Assembly (NCBI RefSeq): GCF_021026335.1
Contig: NZ_JAJNCY010000003.1
Location: forward strand, 248,001-312,000
DNA length: 64,000 nt
Reading direction: 5' to 3'
DNA from: Rhizobium sp. C1
GTDB taxonomy: Bacteria > Pseudomonadota > Alphaproteobacteria > Rhizobiales > Rhizobiaceae
In this document: positions 34,658 through 45,955 of the stretch, in pieces
Numbering within the stretch: the stretch's first letter is position 1
How the letters are laid out: the number at the start of each line of letters is the position of its first letter
Program-made: the position numbers and the translations under genes
The notes under the pieces: model-generated
Database searches by the model: none
Told to the model about the DNA's origin: nothing
The model's input: the letters and a program-made list of their open reading frames with translations, nothing else

Positions 34658-34678
34658 GCTTTGAGTAAAGCTCAAAGC
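34658..34678. promoter_or_regulatory. Inverted repeat at the LysR/glutaryl-CoA dehydrogenase promoter
   Basis: GCTTTGAG (34658-34665) and CTCAAAGC (34671-34678) form perfect 8-bp arms with a 5-base spacer, three bases upstream of the LysR start codon. Position fits autoregulation and divergent activation by the LysR protein (T-N11-A-like symmetry: TTGAG...CTCAA). Confidence 0.6.
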
Positions 34679-34754
34679 GCGGAAAGTAAATATGATTTGC
34701 GCAGGTCGGGGAAACCGTCGACACTCGACGCAACAATCGAGGAGCTGCCTTATC

Positions 34755-35936
34755 ATGTCATCGAGTTTTTCCTGGAACGATCCCTTCCTTCTGGACGACC
34801 AGCTTTCGGACGAAGAGCGTATGATCCGCGACAGCGCCGCCGCCTTTGCCGAGGCCGAGCTGCTGCCGCGCGTCAACGAGGCCTATCTGCATGAAACGCC
34901 CGCTCCGGAGCTGTTCCCGCTGATGGGCAAGGCCGGTCTTCTCGGTGTGACGCTGCCGGAAAAATATGGTGCTGCGGACGCCAACTACGTCTCCTACGGC
35001 CTTGTCGCGCGCGAAGTGGAGCGCATCGATAGCGGTTATCGCTCCATGATGAGCGTGCAGTCCTCGCTGGTGATTCACCCGATCAATGCCTATGGCTCGG
35101 AAGAGCAGAAGGACAAGTATCTGCCCGGTCTTGTTTCGGGCGAACTGATCGGCTGCTTTGGCCTGACCGAGCCGGATGCCGGCTCCGATCCGGCGGGCAT
35201 GAAGACCCGCGCCGAGAAGATCACCGGCGGTTATCGCCTCAAGGGCGCGAAGATGTGGATCTCGAATTCACCTTTCGCCGATGTCTTCGTCGTCTGGGCG
35301 AAATCGGAGGCCCATGATGGCCAGATCCGCGGTTTCATCCTCGAGAAGGGCATGAAGGGCCTGTCTGCCCCCGCCATCAAGGGCAAGCTGTCGTTACGCG
35401 CTTCCACCACGGGCGAAATCGTTCTCGATGGCGTGGAAGTCGGCGAAGATGCGCTGCTGCCTAATGTCTCGGGTCTGAAGGGTCCCTTCGGCTGCCTCAA
35501 TCGCGCCCGCTACGGCATTTCCTGGGGCGCGATGGGCGCTGCCGAAGACTGCTGGTTCCGCGCCCGCCAATATGGTCTTGACCGTCACCAGTTCGGCAAG
35601 CCGCTCGCCGGCACGCAGCTTTTCCAGAAGAAACTTGCCGATATGCAGACGGAAATCGCGCTCGGTCTTCAGGCGTCGCTCCGTGTTGGCCGTCTGATGG
35701 ATGAGCACAAGTTCGCACCGGAGATGATTTCCATCATCAAGCGCAACAATTGCGGCAAGGCGCTGGACATCGCCCGCCAGGCCCGCGACATGCATGGCGG
35801 CAACGGCATCCAGATCGAATACCACATCATGCGTCACGCGCAGAACCTGGAGACTGTGAACACCTACGAGGGGACGCATGATGTGCATGCGCTGATCCTC
35901 GGCCGTGCGCAGACCGGCGTTCAGGCGTTCTTCTGA
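34755..35936 (+). CDS. gcdH: Glutaryl-CoA dehydrogenase
   Basis: 393 residues from the ATG at 34755. The acyl-CoA dehydrogenase core includes [23 protein letters not shown] (about 133-155), [18 protein letters not shown], and [23 protein letters not shown] with the Arg that binds the gamma-carboxylate of glutaryl-CoA. [20 protein letters not shown] near the C-terminus contains the catalytic Glu (E372) and is almost the same as in human glutaryl-CoA dehydrogenase. The enzyme oxidatively decarboxylates glutaryl-CoA to crotonyl-CoA in lysine, tryptophan and glutarate breakdown. The CoA-transferase follows with its start overlapping this stop by one base. Confidence 0.93.
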   Translation: MSSSFSWNDPFLLDDQLSDEERMIRDSAAAFAEAELLPRVNEAYLHETPAPELFPLMGKAGLLGVTLPEKYGAADANYVSYGLVAREVERIDSGYRSMMSVQSSLVIHPINAYGSEEQKDKYLPGLVSGELIGCFGLTEPDAGSDPAGMKTRAEKITGGYRLKGAKMWISNSPFADVFVVWAKSEAHDGQIRGFILEKGMKGLSAPAIKGKLSLRASTTGEIVLDGVEVGEDALLPNVSGLKGPFGCLNRARYGISWGAMGAAEDCWFRARQYGLDRHQFGKPLAGTQLFQKKLADMQTEIALGLQASLRVGRLMDEHKFAPEMISIIKRNNCGKALDIARQARDMHGGNGIQIEYHIMRHAQNLETVNTYEGTHDVHALILGRAQTGVQAFF

Positions 35937-37102
35937 TGGAGACGGCCCCGTCCTCGCCGCTTGCCGGCCTCAAGGTAATCGAGCTCGCGCGCATTCTGGC
36001 TGGTCCCTGGATCGGCCAGACGCTGGCCGATCTCGGTGCCGATGTCATCAAGGTCGAAAGCCCCGAGGGTGACGACACGCGCGGCTGGGGCCCGCCCTTT
36101 ATCGAGATCGATGGTGAGAAATCGGCAGCCTATTTCCATGCCTGCAATCGCGGCAAGCGTTCCGTGATTGCCGATTTCGGCAAGCAGGAGGATCGCGAAT
36201 TCGTTCTCGCGTTGCTCAAGGATGCCGATGTCGTCATCGAGAATTTCAAGGTCGGCGGTCTGAAGAAATTCGGGCTCGACTATGAAAGTCTCAAGGCGCT
36301 CAATCCGCGCCTCATCTATTGCTCCGTAACCGGCTTCGGCCAGACCGGGCCGTATGCGGCCCGCGCGGGCTATGACTTCATGATCCAGGGCATGAGCGGG
36401 TTCATGGACCTGACCGGCGAGCCGGACGGCCCGCCGGAAAAGATCGGTGTTGCACTCGCCGACATCATCACCGGCCTTTACGGAACGATTGCCATCCAGG
36501 CCGCGTTGGCGCAAAGGCTGACAACCGGCAGGGGGCAGCATATCGACATGGCGCTCTTCGACACGATGAGCGGTGTGCTGGCCAACCAGGCCATGAACTT
36601 CCTCGCCTCCGGCATCGCGCCGCGCCGGCTCGGTAACGCGCATCCGAATATCGTGCCCTACCAGACGTTCGCAGTGAGCGATGGCCATGTCATTATCGCC
36701 TGCGGCAACGACCGGCAGTTTACCGCTATTTGCGACATTCTCGGCCTCGAAGGCGTGGCGAGCGACGAACGCTATGCGACGAACCGGGCACGAGTGGAAA
36801 ATCGTGCGGAGGTTACCCGTATGGTCGAGGCGAAAACCCTGTCTTTCTCCCGTGATCAACTTCTGGCATTGCTCGAAGAAAGATCGGTTCCGGCCGGCCC
36901 GATCAATACGGTGGCGGATGTCTTTGCAGATCCGCAGTTCCAGCATCGCGGCATGCGCATCGATCCTGAGGGCATCCCGGGGATTCGTTCTCCCATGGTC
37001 TTTTCGGAGGCGGCGCTGGAGACATCGCGGCGTGCGCCCAAGCGGGGCGAGCATGACGCGCAAGTGAGGGCTGCCGTGAAAGCGACAGGCACGGTCTCCT
37101 GA
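35936..37102 (+). CDS. CaiB/BaiF family CoA-transferase, glutarate-type
   Basis: 388 residues of the class III CoA-transferase family: GLKVIELARILAGPWIGQTLADLGADVIKVE (about 11-41), RGKRSVIADFG (about 72-82), IENFKVGGLKKFGLDYE (about 101-117), the catalytic Asp as D176 in VALADIITGLYG, and GRGQHIDMALFDTM (about 198-211). Its start shares one base with the glutaryl-CoA dehydrogenase stop. The natural reading is that it makes glutaryl-CoA from glutarate using succinyl-CoA, as mammalian SUGCT does. This specificity is inferred from the operon. Convergent with the cyclase gene after 19 bases. Confidence 0.88.
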   Translation: METAPSSPLAGLKVIELARILAGPWIGQTLADLGADVIKVESPEGDDTRGWGPPFIEIDGEKSAAYFHACNRGKRSVIADFGKQEDREFVLALLKDADVVIENFKVGGLKKFGLDYESLKALNPRLIYCSVTGFGQTGPYAARAGYDFMIQGMSGFMDLTGEPDGPPEKIGVALADIITGLYGTIAIQAALAQRLTTGRGQHIDMALFDTMSGVLANQAMNFLASGIAPRRLGNAHPNIVPYQTFAVSDGHVIIACGNDRQFTAICDILGLEGVASDERYATNRARVENRAEVTRMVEAKTLSFSRDQLLALLEERSVPAGPINTVADVFADPQFQHRGMRIDPEGIPGIRSPMVFSEAALETSRRAPKRGEHDAQVRAAVKATGTVS

Positions 37103-37121
37103 AGAGCGAGAAGACCCAGCG

Positions 37122-38306
37122 TCAGGCGGTCTGGGGGAGCGCCCGCAGAGAGACGGTCATTGCTCTGATGCAGTTTCGACCGGCGGCCTTGGCTGCGTAA
37201 AGCGCGCGGTCCGCCTCGGAGAAAAGCTCCGATGCCGAAAGATCTGCGCCGTCGTCTGTGCAAATCCCAACCGAGAGGGTCACGGAACTCAAGCCGGATT
37301 GGCTTTGCTGTGTCCCGATGACACTCATCTCGCGTTGCAGCGCTTCGGCATACTGCATGAGCTGCGACGCGCAATCCTCTCCTGAGGCGATGGCGGCAAA
37401 CTCGTCACCCCCAAGCCGGGTCGGAGTCACGCCAGGCCCGGCGTGGTCCAGCATGCAGAGCGCCAGCGAACAGAGAATCTGATCGCCCGCGGCGTGGCCC
37501 AGATTGTCGTTCACGGACTTGAATTGATCGACATCGATAAGCGCCAGCGCAACCGGCGCGTCGCCATGAACAAGCCCGGCCAGCGTCTGGTTGAACACGG
37601 ATCGATTGGAAAGACCCGTCAACGGATCTGTCGTCGCAAGCCGCCTGAGGGTTTCGTTTGCGGTATGCACTTCGCTATTGGCCTGCTGCAGCGATGACGC
37701 GAGTTCGGTTGCCTGCAGCCTTGTCGCGTGGTTGGTGTAAAACTGCTGCTCGCTGATGACGGCGATCCGGATCAGCATGCCCATGAGAAGCAGCACGTTG
37801 GATGCGATCACATAATCGATCGTGTCGCCCTGACGGATCAGCTGCAGGATCGTGGCGATCAGGATCGGCGTAGCGAATGCCACCGATATTCGCCAGTAGG
37901 CGAGGCTCTGGATGGTCGCGCCCGTGGTGATCCCGGCCATGATGAAGACAATATAAGCACTCGTGCGGCTTGGAACCGAATCCAGGAAATATGTCGGCAA
38001 CGGGGCCCATGAAAGACCGGCCAGGAGTGCCAGGAGGGTCAGTGTCCGCAACGTGGCCCGAGGGTCGGACTGCGGGGCCTCCAGCCTTGCGGCTCTCAGC
38101 CCGTATGCGAGCCGAAAGAGATTGAGGCAGATAATGGCGGCCAGCCAGAGGAAGATAATGGTGCCGCCGCGTTCATCGTAAATCAGCAGAGCAGCAGAAC
38201 TCGCGATGAAGCAATTGGCCATCAGCGTCACGGTGAGATTCGAGAACGCACTCTTGAGTTGTGCTCTTCTGACATCCAACTCATATGCGTCGTCGTTTCC
38301 GCTCAC
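37122..38306 (-). CDS. Membrane diguanylate cyclase (GGDEF)
   Basis: 394 residues from a GTG. Five to six hydrophobic helices fill residues 24-185, an uncharacterised membrane sensor region. A short helical linker (about 190-222) leads to a GGDEF domain with TTDPLTGLSNRSVF (225-238), DVDQFKSVNDNLGHAAGD and the intact active-site loop GGDEF at 299-303. No RxxD inhibitory site precedes the loop (positions 290-293 read GPGV). It should make c-di-GMP from GTP and might influence EPS production or adhesion. No EAL domain. Stands alone; convergent with the CoA-transferase gene. Confidence 0.9.
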   Translation of the reverse strand: MSGNDDAYELDVRRAQLKSAFSNLTVTLMANCFIASSAALLIYDERGGTIIFLWLAAIICLNLFRLAYGLRAARLEAPQSDPRATLRTLTLLALLAGLSWAPLPTYFLDSVPSRTSAYIVFIMAGITTGATIQSLAYWRISVAFATPILIATILQLIRQGDTIDYVIASNVLLLMGMLIRIAVISEQQFYTNHATRLQATELASSLQQANSEVHTANETLRRLATTDPLTGLSNRSVFNQTLAGLVHGDAPVALALIDVDQFKSVNDNLGHAAGDQILCSLALCMLDHAGPGVTPTRLGGDEFAAIASGEDCASQLMQYAEALQREMSVIGTQQSQSGLSSVTLSVGICTDDGADLSASELFSEADRALYAAKAAGRNCIRAMTVSLRALPQTA

Positions 38307-38499
38307 GAAATATGCCTTCGCCTGTGTTTGTTCTTTTATATATTGATTTACTTATAAATGAAAAGCCTTTCGAAAGGATTTCATGACAGGGCGGGATTTT
38401 AGCGAGTATGCCTATATCGGCTCGAGGCCACGCACTTCTCCACATCTCCTGCCTAGCCTTCAACGCCCACCGTTCGCGGGCGAGCGGTGCGGCTGCCCC

Positions 38500-38760
38500 T
38501 TACAGCAGGCGCTGGCGGCGATCCACGAGATAGAAGATCCCCAGAATGGACATGAGAAAAGCAATGCCGCTCATCGTCAACAGACGAGCCCCGAAAGTTT
38601 CGCGGGTGTTATCGGCGGGTACGGTCTCCGCATCACGGGTTGCGTGCCCCATCAAATGACGCGTCAGGCGCGCATTGATGGCGACATCCACGCTGTCATC
38701 TTTCGGGTCGCCCTCAGGTCTTTCCGGTTGGAATGCCAATAATCCCGCTCCGTTCACCAC
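38500..38760 (-). CDS. Possible small membrane protein
   Basis: 86 residues starting with GTG and without a clear ribosome site. The C-terminal part has one hydrophobic helix (about 59-79, ARLLTMSGIAFLMSILGIFYLV) followed by a basic end (DRRQRLL), which would suit a tail-anchored protein. The first half has no recognisable features. It lies alone in the 616-base gap between the cyclase and gbpR genes, where I see nothing else of note besides a CCTTTCGAAAGG palindrome at 38366-38377. May be spurious. Confidence 0.35.
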   Translation of the reverse strand: MVNGAGLLAFQPERPEGDPKDDSVDVAINARLTRHLMGHATRDAETVPADNTRETFGARLLTMSGIAFLMSILGIFYLVDRRQRLL

Positions 38761-38922
38761 TGCAATGCATTTTATTCACAATATGTTAACCTTATTCGCA
38801 AGCAGGTATTTTGGCAACCGTCTTTGCAAAGGCCTTGCTTATGAATGCGCGGCCTGTCGTGCAGATGCGCAAAGCGGGCGTCGTTACGCGGCGCGACATT
38901 CTTATGACTTGTGTCGCGTCGA

Positions 38923-39864
38923 TTATTCCCGGTGCCGTCCGCTTGCAAGGCCGGCGAACACGAGTTCGCGCAGCCGCGTCGCCAGCGGACTCATCATCTG
39001 GTGTTTGCGCGAGATGAGGTGATAGGGCGTGACGACGACGGAATCGGCGAGGTCAAGGGCAGCGATTCGTCCGCCGAAGCCCTTCGGCCCGAGCAGTTCC
39101 ACTACTTCCTGAGTGATTGGCGCAATGGCGTCCGAACTTGTCAGATAGGAGATCATCACGAGAAGCGACGTCGTGTTGACCGTCTCTTGCGGGGAGGGGA
39201 GACCCTGGCTCAGAAAGGCTTCCTCGATCGCATGGCGAAGCGGCGTCCGCGGTGCCTGCATCACCCATTCAAAATTGGAGAGATCACCGAGCCGCAGCTT
39301 CTTGCGCGTCGCCAGCGGATGGCCATCGCGGACGAGAAAACGAATGATTTCAACGCGTCCGGTCAGAATGTTGAACTGTCTCGAGTCCGTTCCGGGCGGC
39401 AGGCGTGAGAGAACGAAATCGTATTCGCCGTCGATCAGCCCCTGAATCAGCACGTCGCTCGGTGCGACGTCCACATAGATGTCAGCCGCACCCGCATTGG
39501 CCTTCAGCTTCTGGATGGCGGGCACGACGAAGGCGACGGCTCCGCCGGTGACAGAGCCCACGCGCACACTGCCGGCCTTGCCGGAAGTCACGGCCGTCAC
39601 CTCCTGCAAGGTCTGTTCGAGACCGTTCAGCAGGCCGGCGGCATTGCGGGCCAGAATTTCCCCAGCCGGCGTGGCGGTCATGCCCTTGGGATGGCGCACG
39701 AAAAGCGTCATGCCGACCATGCGCTCGATGCTCGCCAGCATGCGAGATGCCGCCGGCTGCGTCAGCGACATGCGCTCGGCTGCTATGGCCAATTGGCCCG
39801 TTTCATAAATGGCCCGGATGAGGCGAAAGTCTTTGAGTTGAAGCCGGTTTTGAAGAACTTGCAC
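38923..39864 (-). CDS. gbpR: LysR-type regulator GbpR (of the ChvE sugar system)
   Basis: 313 residues beginning with GTG; an in-frame stop two codons upstream fixes it. The winged helix is at about 11-60 (LIRAIYETGQLAIAAERMSLTQPAASRMLASIERMVGMTLFVR), then the ligand domain (GSVRVGSVTGGAVAFVVPAIQKLK and following). It is divergent from chvE, exactly as gbpR is in Agrobacterium, where the regulator controls the galactose/arabinose-binding protein gene in response to sugars. The divergent gap of 162 bases carries inverted repeats suited to it. Confidence 0.87.
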   Translation of the reverse strand: MQVLQNRLQLKDFRLIRAIYETGQLAIAAERMSLTQPAASRMLASIERMVGMTLFVRHPKGMTATPAGEILARNAAGLLNGLEQTLQEVTAVTSGKAGSVRVGSVTGGAVAFVVPAIQKLKANAGAADIYVDVAPSDVLIQGLIDGEYDFVLSRLPPGTDSRQFNILTGRVEIIRFLVRDGHPLATRKKLRLGDLSNFEWVMQAPRTPLRHAIEEAFLSQGLPSPQETVNTTSLLVMISYLTSSDAIAPITQEVVELLGPKGFGGRIAALDLADSVVVTPYHLISRKHQMMSPLATRLRELVFAGLASGRHRE

Positions 39865-39885
39865 GATGGGTTACCAAATTTGTTA

Positions 39886-39929
39886 TGCAGATTGACTGCA
39901 AATGCAATTGAAAGTCAAGTTGCGACTTT
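39886..39929. promoter_or_regulatory. Candidate GbpR-binding repeats upstream of chvE
   Basis: TGCAG (39886-39890) and CTGCA (39896-39900) form an inverted repeat around ATTGA, giving the T-N11-A geometry of LysR sites. A second repeat pairs AAAGTC (39911-39916) with GACTTT (39924-39929). Both lie in the gap between gbpR and chvE. Confidence 0.45.
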
Positions 39930-40026
39930 TCTAATTGGCGTCGGGATCAAACGGGTCTCAAGGGTGTCGTCAACGTGCTGTTTTGAAAGCGATCGTGACG
40001 ATGTCGTATCAATCCGGGAGGATTAA

Positions 40027-41097
40027 ATGAAGAAAGTTATTTCCGCTCTGGCGTCGATTGCACTCGGCGTCGGTCTATTGGCCGCGCCTGCATTTTCGGC
40101 CGACAAGGGCCTCGTTGGCATCGCAATGCCGACGAAGTCGTCCACGCGCTGGATCTCCGACGGCGAAAGCATGGTCAAGAGCCTGAAGGCGCTCGGTTAC
40201 GACACCGATCTTCAGTTCGCTGAAGACGATATTCCGAACCAGCTCGCCCAGATCGAGAACATGGTCACCAAGGGCGCCAAGGTTCTGGTCATCGGCTCCA
40301 TCGACGGCACGACGCTGTCGGACATTCTCGCCAAGGCTCATCAGGCCGGCGTGAAGGTTTTCGCCTATGACCGCCTCATCCGCGAAACTCCGAATGTCGA
40401 CTATTACGCGACCTTCGACAACTTCAAGGTTGGCGTGCTCCAGGCTGAATCCCTCGTAAAGGGTCTGAAGGAACGCTTCCCGAACGTGAAGCCGTGGAAC
40501 GTGGAGCTCTTCGGCGGCTCGCCGGACGACAACAACGCCTTCTTCTTCTACGATGGCGCCATGAGCGTCCTGAAGCCGATGATCGACAAGGGCGAGATCG
40601 CCATTCCGTCGGGTCAGATGGGCATGGACAAGGTCGGTACGCTGCGTTGGGACGGTGCTGTTGCACAGGCTCGCATGGACAACCTGCTTTCGGCCAACTA
40701 CACCTCGAAGAAGGTCAACGGCGTACTGTCTCCCTATGATGGTCTGTCGCGCGGCATCATCTCCTCGCTCAAGGGCGTTGGCTATGATCCGGCCGGCAAG
40801 GAATTCCCGATCGTCACCGGTCAGGATGCCGAGCTTGCTTCCGTCAAGGGCATGATCGCCGGCGAACAGTATTCGACCATCTTCAAGGACACCCGCGACC
40901 TCGCTGCAACGACCGCCAAGATGGTTGACGCCGTGATGCAGGGCAAGACGCCGGAAGTGAACGACACCAAGACCTACAACAATGGCGTCAAGGTTGTTCC
41001 GTCCATGCTGCTGTCGCCCCATGTTGTCTACAAGGACGACATCGAGAAGGTTCTCGTCGGCTCCGGTTACTACACCAAGGACCAGATCGCCAAGTAA
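40027..41097 (+). CDS. chvE: Multiple-sugar-binding periplasmic receptor ChvE
   Basis: 356 residues with a signal peptide (1-24, ending in AFSA). The mature protein carries the segments [80 protein letters not shown] and [29 protein letters not shown], which agree closely with Agrobacterium ChvE as I recall it. It binds aldoses such as arabinose, galactose and glucose for the GguAB transporter and, in Agrobacterium, for VirA signalling. No vir genes are in the window, so transport is the supported role. Good ribosome site (GGGAGG) before the ATG. Confidence 0.92.
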   Translation: MKKVISALASIALGVGLLAAPAFSADKGLVGIAMPTKSSTRWISDGESMVKSLKALGYDTDLQFAEDDIPNQLAQIENMVTKGAKVLVIGSIDGTTLSDILAKAHQAGVKVFAYDRLIRETPNVDYYATFDNFKVGVLQAESLVKGLKERFPNVKPWNVELFGGSPDDNNAFFFYDGAMSVLKPMIDKGEIAIPSGQMGMDKVGTLRWDGAVAQARMDNLLSANYTSKKVNGVLSPYDGLSRGIISSLKGVGYDPAGKEFPIVTGQDAELASVKGMIAGEQYSTIFKDTRDLAATTAKMVDAVMQGKTPEVNDTKTYNNGVKVVPSMLLSPHVVYKDDIEKVLVGSGYYTKDQIAK

Positions 41098-41115
41098 ACC
41101 TGGTTAACGAACAGG

Positions 41116-41142
41116 GGAAGTCCGGCCGCGAGCCGGGCTTCC
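41116..41142 (+). terminator. Hairpin between chvE and gguA
   Basis: An 11-bp stem (one G-U) pairs 41116-41126 with 41132-41142 around a 5-base loop, 18 bases after the chvE stop. In binding-protein-first ABC operons such stems commonly stabilise the 5' mRNA part or cause partial termination, giving more receptor than transporter. Confidence 0.6.
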
Positions 41143-41329
41143 TCACTTCAGAAATACCTGCCGCTATCCATGACATGGTGGCCTCTGCCTTGATATCCGG
41201 TTTATCGGAAGGGCAGGGAAGCGTGCGGCGGTCAGTGAAGACGCGACCGGCACCCGATAAAAATAACAACGCCCGCATCATGCCTGCGACAATGTTCGCG
41301 AATGTGCTACGATACGCCGGGGGAGAGAA

Positions 41330-42850
<1,521 letters not shown>

Positions 42851-42859
42851 GAGAGAAAC

Positions 42860-44065
42860 ATGGCCCAGGCGACGGAAACTTCGCGGGATAAAATCGATAT
42901 TCTGCACTTCGTGAAGGCGAACATCCGCGACTACGCGCTGTTGATCTCCCTTCTCATCATCATGGCCTATTTCCAGTATTCGACCAATGGCACGTTGTTC
43001 ATGCCGGTCAATATGACGAACATCATCCTGCAGAACAGTTACATCGTCATCATGGCGCTGGGCATGCTGCTGATCATCGTTGCGGGTCACATCGACCTGT
43101 CGGTCGGTTCGGTTTCCGGCTTCATCGGCGCGGTGGCGGCCGTGTTCATGGTGCAATGGAAGTGGGACCCCGTCATCTCGGTGGTGATCTGCCTTGCGCT
43201 CGGCGCGCTCATCGGCGCTCTGCAGGGCTACTTTGTGGCGTTCTACCGCATTCCTGCCTTCATCGTGACGCTCGCGGGTATGCTTGTATTCAAGGGGCTG
43301 GCGCTCACCGTTCTCGGCGGCGCCTCTGTTGGTCCGTTCCCGAAGGAATTCCAGCTTCTGTCTTCGGGCTATGTCCCTGACTTCACGACCTTCCAGCTCT
43401 TTGGTCAGCCTTTCAACGTGCTGGCTATGCTGATCGGTGTCATCGTCACGGCTCTGATCATCCGTGCGAACGTCAAGGAACGCAGCAACCAGCTTCAGCA
43501 TTCCATGGCTGAAGAGCCGAGCATGATCTTCCTCGGCCGCAACATCCTGATTGCGATCGGCTTCCTGGGCTTCACCTATCTGATGGCACGCTATCGCGGT
43601 CTGCCGAACGTTCTGATCGTGATGTTCGCACTCATCGTGCTCTTCACCTTCATTACGACGCGCACGACCTTCGGCCGCCGTATCTATGCGCTGGGCGGTA
43701 ACGAAAAGGCAGCCAAGCTCTCCGGTATCAACACCGAGCGCCTGATCCTGCTCACCTTCACCATCATGGGTGCGCTGGCTGGTCTCGCCGGTCTCATCTT
43801 CGCGGCCCGCCTCAACGTGGCAACCCCGAAGGCTGGTCTCGGCTTCGAACTCGACGTGATCGCGGCCTGCTTCATCGGCGGCGCGGCCACCACCGGCGGC
43901 GTCGGCAAGGTTGTCGGCGCGGTCATCGGCGCCTTCCTGATGGGTGTCATGAACAACGGCATGTCGATCATGGGTATCGGCATCGACCTGCAGCAGGTGA
44001 TCAAGGGCGTCGTACTGATGCTCGCGGTGTTCCTGGACGTTTACTACAAGCAGAAGGCGGGCTGA
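42860..44065 (+). CDS. gguB: Sugar ABC transporter permease GguB
   Basis: 401 residues with about ten membrane helices and the features of CUT2 permeases: [27 protein letters not shown] (about 72-98), IPAFIVTLAGMLVFKGLAL, and the cytoplasmic coupling segment YALGGNEKAAKLSGINTERL (about 275-295). An insertion of about 60 residues between helices (near 190-240, with RANVKERSNQLQHSMAEEP) is typical of the MmsB/GguB branch. Starts ten bases after gguA with AGGAGAGAAAC upstream. Confidence 0.92.
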   Translation: MAQATETSRDKIDILHFVKANIRDYALLISLLIIMAYFQYSTNGTLFMPVNMTNIILQNSYIVIMALGMLLIIVAGHIDLSVGSVSGFIGAVAAVFMVQWKWDPVISVVICLALGALIGALQGYFVAFYRIPAFIVTLAGMLVFKGLALTVLGGASVGPFPKEFQLLSSGYVPDFTTFQLFGQPFNVLAMLIGVIVTALIIRANVKERSNQLQHSMAEEPSMIFLGRNILIAIGFLGFTYLMARYRGLPNVLIVMFALIVLFTFITTRTTFGRRIYALGGNEKAAKLSGINTERLILLTFTIMGALAGLAGLIFAARLNVATPKAGLGFELDVIAACFIGGAATTGGVGKVVGAVIGAFLMGVMNNGMSIMGIGIDLQQVIKGVVLMLAVFLDVYYKQKAG

Positions 44066-44080
44066 TTTTTCAGCCCGGAC

Positions 44081-44166
44081 CTGGAGGAAACTCCAGTCAA
44101 AAGCGCGCTGCGCCTTTTGAGAATGAGCAAGTGCCCCAGCGTTTCGGCGGTTCCAATCCCGCCGAA
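44081..44166 (+). terminator. Three consecutive hairpins between gguB and the dehydratase gene
   Basis: CTGGAG-GAAA-CTCCAG (44081-44096), an A/T-flanked GC stem with one bulge (44097-44120), and TTCGGCGG with CCGCCGAA (44143-44166, 8-base loop). They fill the 147-base gap and may partly terminate transport-gene transcripts or protect ends after processing. Confidence 0.5.
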
Positions 44167-44212
44167 GCACTGCGGCCATCCCTTACGAAACATAACCTTT
44201 CAAAGGTGCCCT

Positions 44213-45955
44213 ATGACTTTCAAGCCTGCTCAATGGCCTAGAAAACTGCGTTCTCAGGAATGGTTCGGCGGTAACGGGCGAGACCAGATCTATCACCGCG
44301 GCTGGATGAAGAACCAGGGTCTCCCGCACCACATGTTCGACGGTCGCCCGGTCATCGGCATCCTCAACACTTGGTCGGAGCTGACGCCCTGCAACGCGCA
44401 TCTGCGCGACCTGGCTGAAAAGGTGAAGTACGGCGTCTATGAAGCCGGTGGCTTCCCGGTCGAAGTTCCGGTTTTCTCGGCCTCTGAAAGCGCCTTCCGC
44501 CCGACGGCCATGATGTTCCGCAACCTTGCAGCACTCGCGGTCGAAGAAGCGATCCGCGGCCAACCGATGGATGGCTGCGTGCTCCTCGTCGGCTGCGACA
44601 AGACCACGCCGTCGCTGCTCATGGGTGCTGCATCCTGCGACTTGCCGACCATCATGGTCTCAGGCGGTCCGATGCTCAACGGCTATTTCCGCGGCGAGCG
44701 CGTCGGTTCCGGCACGCATCTGTGGAAGTTCTCCGAAGCCGTGAAGGCAGGCGAGATGACGCAGGCGGAGTTCGCCCAGGCCGAAGCCTCGATGTCGCGT
44801 TCGCCGGGTTCGTGCAACACGATGGGCACGGCGTCCACCATGGCCTCCATGATGGAATCGCTCGGCATGACGCTCTCCGGCAATGCCGCGATCCCGGCCG
44901 TCGACAGTCGCCGCCGCGTCATGGCGCACATGACGGGCATGCGTATCGTGCAGATGGTCAAGGACGACCTGAAGCCCTCCGACATCCTGAAGAAGGAAAA
45001 CTTCGAAAACGCCATCCGCACCAATGGCGCGATCGGCGGCTCGACCAACGCCGTGATCCATCTTCTGGCGATTGCCGGCCGCGTCGGCATTGACCTGACG
45101 CTGGACGACTGGGACCGCTGTGGCCGCGAGGTTTCGACGATCGTCAACCTCATGCCCTCGGGCAAGTACCTGATGGAAGAGTTCTTCTATGCCGGCGGCC
45201 TGCCGGTCGTCATCAAGCGCCTCGGTGAGGCCGGCCTCCTGAACAAGGATGCGCTGACCGTGTCGGGCGGCCCGATCTGGGACGAAGTGAAGGACGTCGT
45301 CAATTACAATGAAGACGTGATCCTGCCAGCTGACAGGCCGCTGACCGCGCATGGCGGTATCGCGGTTCTCAAGGGCAACCTGGCTCCGAAGGGCGCGGTT
45401 CTGAAGCCTTCGGCTGCTTCGCCGCACCTGATGAAGCATCGCGGCCGCGCCGTGGTCTTCGAAGACATCGACGACTACAAGGCCAAGATCAACGACGAGA
45501 ACCTCGACATCGACGAGACCTGCGTCATGGTCATGAAGAACTGTGGCCCCAAAGGCTATCCGGGCATGGCCGAAGTCGGCAACATGGGCCTTCCGCCCAA
45601 GGTGCTGCGCAAGGGCATCACCGACATGGTCCGCATCTCGGATGCGCGCATGTCCGGCACCGCCTATGGCACCGTGGTTCTGCACACCTCGCCAGAAGCT
45701 GCTGCCGGTGGCCCGCTGGCTGTTGTCCGCACGGGCGACATGATCGAGCTAGACGTCGAAGCGCGCCGCATCCATCTCGACATCTCCGATGCCGAACTGC
45801 AGGCGCGTCTTGCCGAATGGAAGCCGCTGCCGGATCAGCCGGAGTCGGGTTACGCCTGGCTGCACCAGAACCACGTCATGGGTGCGGACACGGGTGCCGA
45901 CCTCGACTTCCTCAAGGGCTGCCGCGGCGCTCCGGTTGGAAGGGATTCACACTGA
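44213..45955 (+). CDS. L-arabinonate (sugar-acid) dehydratase, IlvD/Edd family
   Basis: 580 residues from the ATG at 44213 (AAAGGTG upstream). The [2Fe-2S] cluster ligands are C60 (LTPCN), C128 (VGCDKTTPS) and C201 (PGSCNTMG), and the alkoxide base is S481 (DARMSGTAYG). These match Rhizobium leguminosarum L-arabinonate dehydratase (cluster C59, C127, C200 and S480) with one residue of offset, and the sequence from PRKLRSQEWFGG onward agrees with that enzyme as I recall it. It dehydrates L-arabinonate, and probably D-fuconate or D-galactonate, to the 2-keto-3-deoxy acid. The next gene starts within its stop codon. Confidence 0.9.
   Translation: MTFKPAQWPRKLRSQEWFGGNGRDQIYHRGWMKNQGLPHHMFDGRPVIGILNTWSELTPCNAHLRDLAEKVKYGVYEAGGFPVEVPVFSASESAFRPTAMMFRNLAALAVEEAIRGQPMDGCVLLVGCDKTTPSLLMGAASCDLPTIMVSGGPMLNGYFRGERVGSGTHLWKFSEAVKAGEMTQAEFAQAEASMSRSPGSCNTMGTASTMASMMESLGMTLSGNAAIPAVDSRRRVMAHMTGMRIVQMVKDDLKPSDILKKENFENAIRTNGAIGGSTNAVIHLLAIAGRVGIDLTLDDWDRCGREVSTIVNLMPSGKYLMEEFFYAGGLPVVIKRLGEAGLLNKDALTVSGGPIWDEVKDVVNYNEDVILPADRPLTAHGGIAVLKGNLAPKGAVLKPSAASPHLMKHRGRAVVFEDIDDYKAKINDENLDIDETCVMVMKNCGPKGYPGMAEVGNMGLPPKVLRKGITDMVRISDARMSGTAYGTVVLHTSPEAAAGGPLAVVRTGDMIELDVEARRIHLDISDAELQARLAEWKPLPDQPESGYAWLHQNHVMGADTGADLDFLKGCRGAPVGRDSH

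Noticed and set aside
40027-41097. Virulence (vir) system link suggested by chvE
   Set aside because: No vir box or vir gene is in the window; ChvE is a general sugar receptor in many rhizobia.
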